From Metridium senile (lineage: Eukaryota; Cnidaria; Anthozoa; Actiniaria; Metridiidae), in contig OX459108.1 of assembly GCA_949775045.1 (NCBI GenBank), positions 6,079,961 through 6,143,960 on the forward strand: a DNA stretch of 64,000 nucleotides, given 5' to 3'. Numbering within the stretch: the first letter of the stretch is position 1; every line of letters begins with the position of its first letter. The notes under the pieces are model-generated. The model did no database searches, had not been told where the DNA came from, and saw only the letters and a list, made by a program, of their open reading frames with translations. Positions 41,900-52,693 of the stretch are shown here, piece after piece. The position numbers were made by a program, and so were the translations under genes.

Positions 41900-43300
41900 G
41901 AACGCACTGACTGAACTCAGTCAACGATAGGTCAGTTGCGGTTTTAGATTTTTGTTGTTTAAGAAACCCCAAAATGACTATCATGTCATTCTAAATACTG
42001 TAAGGTCACCTTTCAATCGCGATCAACACTACACCGCAAAACCAAAACCGTTCAACTTTAATGATAGCTTTAAATAGGTAAAGCTGAGGTTTTTAAAAAG
42101 ACAATAATGCAAGACTTATGCATTAAGAAAAACCAAATATGACGTTGGTATTTCCTTCTTTTGCAAGTCGTATATTCAAGTCCGACGAAGGGCTAAAGCT
42201 CGAAACGTCAGTAAAGTTAAGTTAACATTTGTTTACGGTGTTACAAATTTCATTTTATTACCTATCGTTTATATCAAACACCGACATAGCCTATACTAGT
42301 TTACTCACTAGTTTCCATTTATTCAAAACATATATAAGCATTCAAGTCTCGGATCAAGTTCTTCCGTGAAGGACAGGATGAATGGTGGATATACCTTGTC
42401 TAATTAATGCGGGCAATCAGAGTTGCTTCCATTCGTTATCCTTGACAGTAACAGTGAGATTAGTTTATCGAGGACGGTATTTTTTTTCAGTCAGTGATAT
42501 CATTTTCCCCTAGCTGCCAGTCGAGTTTCTCCTCCTTCGCTTCCTTCTTATAAGCATGGAGGAGGGAAAACGATGTAAAATTATAGGTTTTGTTATAGGG
42601 AATACGGGAAAAAAGTTTTTTTAGATAATAAATAACCTTTCCCCTGTTCGAGACATGTCATTTCCTGACTTCAAACACATCAACACGATTGATTTTATCT
42701 TAACTTCACAACCGCCTAAATAAAAATAAAAACATCTAGTCGAATAATAAATAACAAGTCAAGTCATTTAATTGCCGACTTTGTCGTTTGAATGTGTGTT
42801 CTAATATATTCAATTCCATTTTAAAAGGTATTTTGAACATTAAAAGCAAGTTTACCAATAATGTTATACAAACAGAAACATGTTAAACTTCTGACTCAGT
42901 ACATGACACATTTGATGTACATTTTTATAAATTATCCGCTGTCAAGTAGCGCTGGAATATAATTTCGGAGCTTTTCGTAGTCTAAGGCTTATCCTATTTG
43001 AGATGGTTTATTGTAAACCAATGGATACCGCTTCCTGGTTAATTCTAGACCATTTCTCTCCAAGAATTAAAAGGCTTAAAACAGTGACGTAGGGAATAAT
43101 CGTTGATTTATAGAAAAGAGAAAGGATTTTGAAATGACGTTGTTCGTAAACCGTTATTAATTATTGTTAGAAAGGCGGTGGAAAGAAATAAACATACATG
43201 TCTTATCTATTCGGGTTTTTTTTTTTTGCTTTATTTATTATTTTGTTGTAAATTTATTTAGTTTAGTTCATGCGATTTTTTTTTAGTCTAGTGGTGTATT
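41900..43300. other. Intergenic, with a Penelope-type terminal repeat
   Basis: No gene is seen. The segment 42165-42335 carries TCCGACGAAGGGCTAAAGCT and CGAAACGTCAGTAAAGTTAA, then a tail ending CTAGTTTACTCACTAGTTTC and CATTTATT. It is repeated at 51808-51975, and its end also occurs at 55655-55702. The rest is unassigned AT-rich sequence. Confidence 0.6.
42165..42335 (+). repeat. ~170-bp dispersed repeat with hairpin core, copy 1
   Basis: Core CCGACGA-AGGGCTAAAGCTC-GAAAC followed by GTCAG, then a conserved tail (TACCTATCGTTTATATCAAA, CCTATACTAGTTTACTCACT). The core resembles the CUGANGA-stem-GAAA layout of hammerhead ribozymes reported in Penelope-like elements, but has C in place of the invariant U. 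Confidence 0.6.
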
Positions 43301-43319
43301 TGTATTTTGTATTTGGAGT

Positions 43320-43530
43320 CATTCATTTATTCGTTCGTTCGTTCGTTTGTTCGTTCGTTCGTTCGTTCGTTCGTTCGTTCGTTCGTTCGTTCGTTCGTTC
43401 GCCCTTCATTCATTCATCCATTTACTCTTTCGTTTATTCATATATTCATTCATTTATCCATTTATTCCTTCATTCATTCATTCGTTGATTCATCCACCCA
43501 TTCATCCATCCGTTCATTCATTCATACATA
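43320..43530. repeat. (TTCG)n then (TTCATTCA)n array
   Basis: TTCGTTCG units to about 43400, then degenerate ATTCATTCATTT/CCAT units. It generates Arg-Ser-Phe-Val ORFs that are not genes. Confidence 0.96.
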
Positions 43531-45660
43531 AAATCGCTCCCTCATTTCTTTACATGATTATTCATTTTTCAAATACTGTTTTCTCATTGGTTCAATTAAC
43601 TGAAACATTTCTCCGTGTGTAGTCTATTCAGTTTTCATTGCTCGGCAAGGTTCCTATAGTTGCTCATTAAGTTTCTGTCATTCCCGTGATGTTCGATGGC
43701 ATCTCGTTATACCTTCAATTAGCCCTTTGGTCCATTTGCTTTGAAAGTGTTTTTAATTTGACAAAACGCCGTTCGCTCGTTAGAGTTCCGTTTATCCACA
43801 CATATCACCTTCCAGAATAAGCTCCTCTAATTTATGTACGATAATGAGGGAAAATTGTATTCGCTAACAGCTAAGGAAATAGAAGTGCAGATAAGCGTGG
43901 TTATTTACAATTCCCACTTCAAGACGCTCTCTCACAAGGATGCTGCTTAGTTCTGCGTGGGCCGTAACAAACCATTCAGCGTCAAACCGAAGATTCATGT
44001 GGTCTGCTTTTATGGTTTCAATAAAATAAATAGATAAATATTTCATTCGTTAAAACAGGCTACACTTTTGTGTCTCCCCCACACACTACTTTCTTTATCT
44101 ACAAGCACACATTCAAACTCACATGTTGATTTTGTTTTGTTTGATTGGTTCCAGTTCTTACTAGAATAAAGTATTGAGAACAATGAACTACCATTAATTA
44201 AACTCCGACGGCCTGGCAAAAGTTTATTAACCATCCAAATAGAAAAAGGAAGTCAAGGGACAGATCCATCTTAATTCTTTTTCACTTTTTAACCTTAGCG
44301 AATGAGCCGTTCATAGATGTTATTAATAACTCTTAAGACCTTTCTTCCCTTTTATACACTTGAGATTAATATAGAGAAAATAGAAAACTGAGCGTTTTCG
44401 CTTTGAAATCATGCCAGAAGTCATTTCTTTTAAAGACTGATTAATAAGATATAGTTCCTTTCCTATTGTCTATATTTTCTCCAAGTACTTGGGAGATGGT
44501 GAACAAACGGATGTTCTATCGTTTGACAGAAATCGATCATGAACCTCGTTCAAGGCTGTCACATTATATTTTTATCAAAATAATTTTTTGCTGGACTATT
44601 GTGTTCGCTATATTTCCAGTTCGAGACTGAGTTGTACGTGTACCAAATATGAACTTTAAAAATAATTAGAAAACGAAGCGAGAAAAAGACGGAGAAATTG
44701 CGTTTATAATTTTTACTTTGAATGCTACTGAGAAATATTAATGAATACCTAAAATGGACAGTGCAGCATTACTAAGTGATAATCAAAAAATATATTTTTT
44801 ACCTCCGTTTTTAGTTATATTATATTATTGATTGTCTGAAGAACGTTTCTAAATAGTCATATATTAAAGGCTTATATTGTTGACGCGGTGGCCAGCCGAA
44901 AAATACGACTATTTTGAGTAGAACTTACCAAAATTAAAATTCTTTTTGTCTTGAAATAAAATTCGTTCTAGCACACATCGGTAAAAACGAAGCCAAGTGG
45001 AGTAATATTTTAGTAACTTGTCAACAATTTCTTCAGTAGAATTTATTACATCTTTGGGTTAATGTGGTAAATACGTGAATGAGAAGATAGCAATCAAACG
45101 CCTTCGCAGCCCAAGTACATTTACCGATTCATCCGCGTTTCTTATTTCTTTCCCTTTTTTTTCGTTTCCAACATCTGTTGGTCTTTCTTGGTTAAGTCAA
45201 AGCGAAAGGACTTAATCGACAAAATATCGAATAATCGACTCACATAGACATCACATATTCGAACAACTGTCTGATTCGACGCGATTCAAGAAACGCTTTC
45301 ATCGTTATATGACCCGCGTGAAATGAAATGTGATTTAACGTCAACGTGAACGAGAAATAATAATAATAATATAAAAAAAAATATTAAAATTCACCATGTT
45401 TAAAATTTAGCAAAATTTCACAACTATTCACAACTCAGTTCTGTAAAATCTTTTTGGCCGCGATGTGAGAAAAATACGTAAAATGTGGGAGAATAAATGT
45501 TACGGGGGCTGATGTGCAAGAGCGGATGTGCGTCATCGTCATCCATGTGTGTTTAATTTCATGTGCGTAATATTTCGTTTATACAATTTTTTCACATTAT
45601 AAAAATGGTAAATTTAGTGTTAGTTTGATTCTCGTTAACGAATTATTTCATTCTCAAATT
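43531..45660. other. Long intergenic stretch, no gene seen
   Basis: About 2.1 kb of AT-rich sequence without recognisable coding motifs, RNA genes or clear inverted-repeat elements. The largest ORFs are about 60 codons and unremarkable. Confidence 0.5.
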
Positions 45661-46053
45661 TTTTCTCAAGTCTGAGAGCAAAAACGTGGTTCGACCGAAA
45701 AATAACGATTTTTTGCGAACTATTAGAAAAACACGGTCCACCGATTCCTGTTTTTCACGTGGGCGGGTTGCGAAGTCAACCGGGCCTTCTGATTGGCTGA
45801 TAATTATGTACCCTGACACTTTTTTACGATCAGTTGCTAGGATATCTAATAGTTATTGTTCTTTCAACCAATCACGTCGTCTAAATCCAGCAGTTGAACA
45901 GATAAATTTTGTCTAGCGATCTTTAAATTTCACTCTTCTGGTCGTTGTAGTTCCTGCGTCACTTTTACACAAACGTTCGTACTCAGCATATTTTTTCAAC
46001 GTTCTAAATTCGCTTCAAGTTAACATTCAACTTTCAAATCGACTAAGAAAATC
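45661..46053 (+). promoter_or_regulatory. Probable promoter / 5' UTR region of the TENT5 gene
   Basis: The 390 bases before the TENT5 start codon hold an ATTGG (CCAAT-box complement) near 45793, a CCAATCAC near 45869 and a weak TATTTTTT near 45990. No transcription start can be fixed from sequence alone, and no upstream coding exon is evident. Confidence 0.3.
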
Positions 46054-47163
46054 ATGAATAACCTCAACACACAACAGGTTCTTACATACGACCAAGTTTC
46101 TCGCCTCGACAAGGTTTTAAACCAAGTGGTTCAAGTTCACGGCCGAGGGAACTTTCCTACATTGGACGTTCATCTTCGAAGCCTTATTAACGTTGTGTCT
46201 TCTGGACTCAAGAAAGAAGGGTTAAAAATCAAGGACATTCGCCTCAATGGAAGTACAGCAAGCTATATTCTAAGCCACGATAATATCACTGCATACAACG
46301 ACATTGACTTAATCTTTGGTGTCGAGATCAGATCACACACGCATCTTCAACAAATCAAGAACGTGGTTCTCTCGTCACTGATAGATTTCTTACCCAACGG
46401 TGTCTGCAAGGACAAAATGTCTAGTTGTACTCTCAAGGAAGCGTATGTACAGAAAATGGTTAAAGTTTCGAATGACAACGATCGATGGTCTCTCATTTCT
46501 CTGACGAACAACGAAGGCAAGAACATTGAACTCAAATTTGTTGACGCCATGAGAAGACAGTTCGAGTTCTCCGTCGATTCCTTTCAAATAAAGCTTGATT
46601 CTTTGATTGGATTTTACAAACTATCAGATGTACCAATGCAGTCGAACTTCTTCCCGACTGTCGTCGCCGAATCTGTTTATGGGGATATAAAACTCGCACT
46701 TTTCCATTTGGATAACCAACTCATCGCAACACGAAATCCCGAGGAGATCCGCGGTGGTGGACTTCTGAAATATTGCAACCTGCTCGTTCGCAATTATTTC
46801 CCAGAGAACTTGAATGAGATTCATATGCTAGAACGTTACATGTGTAGTAGATTCTTTATAGACTTTGGCGATGTAGAGCAACAACGACTCAAATTGGAGG
46901 GCTACTTGGCTGGCCATTTCATGGGAGAAGATGACACCAAGTACAAGTATTTGATGATCCTATATTCCATCGTTTCGAACTCGACTGTCTGTCTTATGGG
47001 CCACGAGAGAAGACAGACTCTAAGACTCATCACAACGCTTGCGAAGTGTTATGCGCCTAACTACAGCTACTGTGATAGTCCATATGGAAACCCGTACTAC
47101 CCGGACCAATCTGATACACAGTGTTACAACCCATACCAGTCAAACCTTGTCCAGTGCTTCTAA
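46054..47163 (+). CDS. TENT5: TENT5/FAM46-type terminal nucleotidyltransferase (poly(A) polymerase), single exon
   Basis: TENT5 proteins are non-canonical poly(A) polymerases that lengthen tails of selected mRNAs, often those for secreted proteins. The uninterrupted ORF encodes 369 aa, slightly shorter than the vertebrate paralogues (about 390-440). The HGRGNFPTL segment (29-37) and RLNGSTAS (63-70, the nucleotidyltransferase Gly-Ser) are followed by the DID pair D83/D85 and the likely third acidic residue D164 in [20 protein letters not shown]. Further family blocks are [20 protein letters not shown] (from about 229) and [12 protein letters not shown] (about 313-324). The C-terminus is Tyr/Pro/Asn-rich. 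The first Met is preceded by AAAATC and fits the family start. Which vertebrate paralogue it corresponds to cannot be decided, and invertebrates usually have one ancestral gene. Confidence 0.95.
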   Translation: MNNLNTQQVLTYDQVSRLDKVLNQVVQVHGRGNFPTLDVHLRSLINVVSSGLKKEGLKIKDIRLNGSTASYILSHDNITAYNDIDLIFGVEIRSHTHLQQIKNVVLSSLIDFLPNGVCKDKMSSCTLKEAYVQKMVKVSNDNDRWSLISLTNNEGKNIELKFVDAMRRQFEFSVDSFQIKLDSLIGFYKLSDVPMQSNFFPTVVAESVYGDIKLALFHLDNQLIATRNPEEIRGGGLLKYCNLLVRNYFPENLNEIHMLERYMCSRFFIDFGDVEQQRLKLEGYLAGHFMGEDDTKYKYLMILYSIVSNSTVCLMGHERRQTLRLITTLAKCYAPNYSYCDSPYGNPYYPDQSDTQCYNPYQSNLVQCF

Positions 47164-49080
47164 ACCGGACTGTCGATTTAATAGTCTTTTCGAAGACTAA
47201 CTTTAAAAATAATGTATATATAATGGAATTGACTCACAGGATAAGCCTGTTGGAAAAAAAATTTATTTTCTAGTAACTTAAGGCCACTTGCTGTCACAAT
47301 ATATATATATTTGTACCGTTGAATTAACACAAATATTATGAATTTCACAACGAAAAGTGCTTATTGTACCTGTCGGGAAAAGCAATTATATTCATCAATG
47401 TTTTACAAATGGATTTAAAAATGGTATTTTTATTATAATCGATCGTGATTGATCCCTCGACCGAGTGAAACACGATATACAGTGTTTAAAAGTAGTTTCA
47501 CAGTGGAAACTTATATTGTTACAAAAATATCTTAAATCCCACAATTATCACTGGCGATGTTATATATCCAGTAGATTCAATCACTATTAATAACCAATAA
47601 ATTATTTTCTTAAAACAATTATTGTTATTCATTACTTGAGTTATTATTATTCGCTGCTTGTTGTTGCGCGTTAATTTGACAGCAAATTGAATTTTTCTTA
47701 CGGGAATAAGAATATTGCCTTGGTGGAATATGTGAACGAGATCATTTTATTGAGAATCAAAATCTCGTGTTATTTGGTGGAGTTATTCGGATGATCATAA
47801 AACCGTGAACGAGGGAGTGTTGGGGGTTAGGCATCCAATCGGCTTCCAGTATTTTGACCCTTGAAGAATCAACACATCGCATGTTCGGTCACTCTTGAGA
47901 AAACAAATGAAAGATTTAACGTGCTAAAACGTTCGTTTGTTTCAAATGTTCGATTCTCGATCGAAGCCTTTATAAAAGACAGATTCTTTGATTAAAGCTG
48001 ATCTTTTAATCATGTAACTTGTCAACATCTATTAATATTTGTGTGATCATTCTTACGTAGGCATTTTTCTTTTCATTGTACAAGTTATCGAATTATGGCT
48101 AATAGTTCAATAGGACGAACTTGCATAAAAACACTATCAATTAAAAGTGACAACTTTGGAATCCTAATTTGAGCAAAATATCGTGATTTCATTCGAAAGA
48201 AATAATAAAATATGCGAGTTTAATTCTTTTATAAATACAATATAATTATCTCTAGGTTTTGGGAGGATTATTTAAAAAACTTTCTATTGTTATTATTATT
48301 TGTTGTTACGAATCGAAGCGGAATACATTGCATGCCACGAATCTGTCGCACCTAATAAAAGTAATTTAAAAATCATCAACTATCTGTGTTAAAAGCTGTA
48401 ATCAACACAAAAGTTTCCTTCCAAATCTATCAAGGTTTAAAAAAGTTATAAACCCTGTAGAGGCGATTTTGTAAAATTATAAAACTTGATTAATGCGGGC
48501 ATGATTGATTTTACAGATGAAATTGCCTTGCAATTGATGCTTTTTTAATGACATTTTTCTTGTTAAAACATAATAGCAAAATTCACATTTGTACTCTGAG
48601 TTGCTATTAACTTTCCTAGATAGAAAATGGTCGGGTTTTTACTATTTTCTGGTTTTCTGAATTAAAAACAGAAACAGGAAAATAACATTAAGTAGAGCGT
48701 TACATGTAAATTTACTGAAACCAAAAAAGACACTTGGAATCAAATGTCATCAGTTCAAGTTCAAACTGAAGCCAATTTTATTGTTATTCCAATATCATTT
48801 CATTCAAATAGTACAGTTTCAATATGATTGTTTACATGTAACGAATCCTTGGACAGAAGTTCTTTAAAATCGTCTTTAAATGAAATCAAAATATATTTTT
48901 ACGCACCGATGACTACCCGAGACTGCGTTGCCAAGAGACGCTTGGATGGCTTTGGTATTTTGAAATAATTGAAAAAACACAAATCCAACTCCAACTCCAA
49001 CTTAATTTAACACAATTTAAAAATGAGGCATGTTATTTATCACTTCTTCGTGTCAATGACATGGCAAAAAGGACTTAAAT
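47164..49080. other. Intergenic downstream of TENT5, no gene seen
   Basis: Likely contains the TENT5 3' UTR. AATAAA-type signals occur near 47597 (CCAATAAATTATTTTC), and a (AT)n run lies at 47301-47312. The remainder is AT-rich and without recognised elements. Confidence 0.5.
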
Positions 49081-49084
49081 ATAT

Positions 49085-49215
49085 TGATATAAATTAATAA
49101 ATAAATAAAAAAAACAATAAATAAATAAATAAATAAATAAGAAAGTAAGTAAGGAAATAAGTAAGTAGATAAATATATAAATAAGTTGAATAAATAAGCA
49201 AGTACGTAAGCAAGT
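49085..49215. repeat. AAATA / AAGTA-type simple repeat
   Basis: AATAAATAAATA units pass into GTAAGTAAGTA units. A further AAGTAAGTAAGT tract follows the hairpin element at 49352-49385. Confidence 0.9.
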
Positions 49216-49220
49216 ACGTA

Positions 49221-49350
49221 GAGTACAAACATTAAAAGCGTGAAACATAAATAGTACTAATTATGCTAATTCTATTGTTTTCTATTGTTTAATTAGCACT
49301 ATTTAGTGCTAATTAGTACTATTTGTTTCACGGGTATAATAATTGTACTC
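49221..49350. mobile_element. ~130-bp palindromic MITE
   Basis: GAGTACAA and GTGAAACATAAATAGTACTA at the left are inverted at the right as TAGTACTATTTGTTTCAC and TTGTACTC. It split the surrounding AAGTA-type simple repeat, which resumes on its far side. Confidence 0.8.
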
Positions 49351-50079
49351 TAAGTAAGTAAGTAAGTAAATCAGTAAGTAAGTAAATGAATGGATGCATG
49401 GCATGCGTGATAGATGCTCCAATAGATAAGTAAATAAAAAATAATTAATTAATCAAATAAATATATAATTAACAAACAACAACAACAACAACAAATATTT
49501 TCTATTACCAACAACCAACAACCTGAATAATATAATTCATACTGAACTCCAGAGTTACTAATCTCAAAATTCTTACAAAAGTATATACCACTTTTTTAAC
49601 TTCTCGGTCTTCTAGCCTTATACACTGATAAACTGGAGAGAACCACACAAAGCAGCTAATCTATCTCTAGCTCCAGGTGGTAATAGCAATAGAGATATTT
49701 ATATAGCGCTTATCCGTTTCAGTGCTAAGCGCTTTACAACAATTGCAAAATATATTACTAATTAAAAATTAATTGAAAAAATAAATAAAAATATCCTAAC
49801 TAATGTACCTAATAATACAAATTAAAGATGATATACAAAATTCTAAGATAATACATAAGCTTGTTTCAAAAGTTTTTAACTTAGATTTTAAAATGTTTAT
49901 AATTTCTATTGATCTAAGCACCGGTTTTCTTGCTAGACATCTGTCTCCCATAACAATTCAAGTTCAAGAGAGTTCACTTTTCTTTTCGTTTGTCAGTTTA
50001 CTTTATGGACGGATATTTGAAGGGGGAGGGAGGAAATAAATCCTGTAATAAAATATCGAGCAAGGTGCATAGACCGCCA

Positions 50080-50725
50080 AATGCCAATATGGCCATAATC
50101 GACTTTCTAAAATAAAAACCAAATTTTAATATATATATATATTATATACATTAGAAAGATGTTGCGAAAATATCCAAATATCAGGGCTCCTTCAGGTTCA
50201 GCGGTACAAAGGTCTGGAACAGCCTTCCGCTGGACCTGAGGAGGCTTAATGACTTAACAAGATTCAAGTCTGGCCTGAAAAAGCACTTTAGATCTCGCTA
50301 AAATCTCGCTATTTACCCTGCAATACTACATGTTTAATAAGTGTTTTAATTCTTAGTACTTGTAACTATATTTTTTGTATTCTGTACTGTATTTTTATGT
50401 CTGTAAGTTTATTTTAAACAGAGCCCCATTCAAACCAGCTTTGCTGAACTGGGCACCTCTGTATAAATATTGTTAATAAATAAATAAATAAATAAAGAGC
50501 TGGTCAGAAATATGTATTTTTGGGTTTTTAGGTTTTATTTCTATAATTCAAGTGAAGCTATTTGGAATGAAAATTATAAAGATTTGAATGTGTTCAGTGA
50601 ACTGTTTTCTTGCTAGCCTCGTTGTGGTATTTTTCACACTTTTGAAATTCTCATATGACTTCTCAGGAATTCAATATCTTTGTTTCAAACGTTTTCCCTT
50701 TGTAGATGTCATTCTAATCCCCGAT
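50080..50725. mobile_element. Family C MITE, copy 4, split by a LINE end
   Basis: The left part (50080-50155: CCAAATGCCAATATGGCC, GACTTTC, AAAAACCAAATTTTAA) and right part (50497-50725: CAAGTGAAGCTATTTGGAAT, CTAGCCTCGTTGTGG) belong to one MITE. A truncated LINE 3' end interrupts it. Confidence 0.75.
50160..50496 (+). mobile_element. 5'-truncated CR1/L2-like LINE 3' end
   Basis: The translation contains KVWNSLPLDLRRLNDLTRFK, then SGLKKHFRSR and a stop, the typical C-terminus of CR1/L2/Rex-type ORF2 proteins. About 190 bases of 3' UTR and an (AAATA)n tail follow at 50476-50496. Nested in family C MITE copy 4, so it is younger than that insertion. Confidence 0.85.
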
Positions 50726-51099
50726 CTAACTACCCCTCCCCCATCAAATATCAACATTTAATTACTTTCTCTCAAGTTTAATCATTGTTTAGTTGATTGA
50801 TTGACATACTCCTTCATTTATTATTGTTTGACATGAGAAACAAATTGACACATTTCTTGACTCCTATGACAGTAATACAAAACGCCACGCGATCAAACTT
50901 GCAACATGAAGAGTTTCATGGAATTTTAGTTTTGACTGATGCAGTTTACAGTGCGACTTCTGAAACCGGGACCACCCAAACATTTTTCAATTTTTTTTAT
51001 TTTTTATTTTTTGAGACAAAACAGAAGAGGGTACTCACAAGCTTAGATGTTTCTTATTAAATCTTGATCTATATTCCGTTCACAAAAAGGATTAGCATT
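50726..51099. other. Intergenic, no gene seen
   Basis: AT-rich. The segment CAGTGCGACTTCTGAAACCGG (minus one base at its end) with ACCACCCAAACA near 50950 is related to a dispersed repeat also seen at 29065, 51478-51505 and 62690-62735. Confidence 0.45.
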
Positions 51100-51408
51100 T
51101 TACAGCAGTTCTCAGTCACACGTGCACCGCACGCATAAAAAGCACCGCTATAAAACGTGAAGTTGGTGGACGCCAATCAAACTTACGATTTCATTTTCGT
51201 TTTGGAATATCTGCGTTTCATCGTAATCTGGAGGCTGAATTCCCACAACAACCTCTTCGATCGTCGGATTCAGACATGTTTCGCAGCCCGACTGAAGTAA
51301 AAACACCATGCGTCTTGTAAACACAGTTTGATTGACGTCCACCAACTTGACGTTTTACAGCGGTGCTTTTTATGCGAGCGGTGCACGTGTGACTGAGAAC
51401 TGCTGTAA
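51100..51408. mobile_element. Family A MITE, copy 3
   Basis: TACAGCAGTTCTCAGTCACA to TGTGACTGAGAACTGCTGTA, palindromic body as at 4114 and 34671. The central loop differs from the other copies (CATTTTCGTTTTGGAATATC near 51190). Confidence 0.88.
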
Positions 51409-51510
51409 TCAAAAAGTCAAACGTTTGTAGAGATTCTATTGTTCATATTTTCGATCTAGATTGGATAATTATGGTCGACCCGGTTTCAGTAGTCGCACTG
51501 TAATAGTATT
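51409..51510. repeat. Dispersed ~90-bp repeat fragment
   Basis: Read in reverse complement, it matches 62690-62790: AGTGCGACTACTGAAACC, then GGGTCGACC/GGGCCACC, ATAATTATCCAATC and TAGAG with GAACAATA. Similar pieces occur near 29065 and 50950. Confidence 0.6.
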
Positions 51511-51807
51511 TATTATTTTTATTTAATTTCTGTTGTATCATGTTTTGTTTTTCTTTTGTCCTTTAACAACTGTTCATTATAGTGCATTAGATTGCTTCCT
51601 AAGTGGGTTGGAGTCGCCATTTCAAGATGAATTAGGACGGCAGTAGACGTGACGCCATCTAATATGTGCTTGGTGACAGATTGACTTCTCGCTGAACAAT
51701 TACCATCGATCATGCCAATCATCATTCAAACACTAACACAGCCGTCAAACGACTACGCATGCGTGGCAAAATTTTCACAGCAGTAAATTTGCTATCATTT
51801 TTAAATT

Positions 51808-51975
51808 TGCCTCTTTTACTCCGACGAAAGGCCAAACTCGAAACGTCAGTAAAGTTAAGTTAGCACGTTTTACGATGTTACATGCACGTACAAATTTTAT
51901 TCTATTACCTATCGTTTATATCAAACACCAACGCAGCCTATACTAGTTTACTCGCTAGTTTCCATTTATTTGCTA
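51808..51975 (+). repeat. ~170-bp dispersed repeat with hairpin core, copy 2
   Basis: TCCGACGAAAGGCCAAACTC, GAAACGTCAGTAAAGTTAAG and the tail CTATACTAGTTTACTCGCTA match the copy at 42165. Core stem bases differ (AGGCCAAACTC against AGGGCTAAAGCTC), so pairing is weakened here. Confidence 0.65.
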
Positions 51976-52400
51976 TTACGAATTTCAGACTTCAGTGCTT
52001 GAAGTCGATTTATAAGCCAATTTCCATCATAAGCTTGAAGTTTTGTGTACGAAACATTTGTTATATTTGTATTTTTGTTTATATTTTGAGAAAAAAGCGA
52101 TGAAAGTCGTACACTCATGAGAATAGCGCTGTATTACTGCATAGTTATTTATAGACTCAGTACCGAATGTCAGCTTTTTGTGCTTGATCATTTTACTTGT
52201 TGTTTTTTTTCGCGCATGCGCGGTCAAACCGCTGGGTTTGAAAAACTTATATATTTTCTAATATTTTTTTTTTAAAACTGCGAAGGGTCTGGGTCTGGGT
52301 CATCATTGGAATCCCTGGGGCAATGGGTATTTGTAGCTTGGTAGAACAGTCTTTGCGACCATGTCGACATAGCACATGCACCACCATCACCCGGGGTGTA

Positions 52401-52693
52401 CTCCCTTTGTCCGAGCGGTAGGGGTGATCGGCGCCTTTTAGGGTTGAAAATATTCCCTGTACGCACCTTTTAGGGTTCTTGATTAAAAGTCAACTACGTA
52501 ACATGCATGACTCTGTACCTGTAAGGGTCATTTTTATTTGGCTTTGTTAGTAAAAATAAGCTTAGCAACCAAGAACATCGCACAGTCGTACCTTTTAGGG
52601 TTGAAATAAACAAGGCTTTGACAGTTCTCTTAATTTATTCGTACCTTTTAGGGGTCATTGGGGGGGTCACCACTACCACTTGGACAAAGGGAG
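52401..52693. mobile_element. 293-bp MITE, family E, copy 2
   Basis: Begins CTCCCTTTGTCCGAGCGGTA and ends TACCACTTGGACAAAGGGAG, with GGGGTGATC/GGTCACCAC continuing the inversion. The body has several ACCTTTTAGGGTT words. The damaged copy at 39684 shares them. Confidence 0.85.

Noticed and set aside
43270..43622. Arg-Ser-Phe-Val repeat ORFs
   Set aside because: TTCG/TTCA tetranucleotide array.
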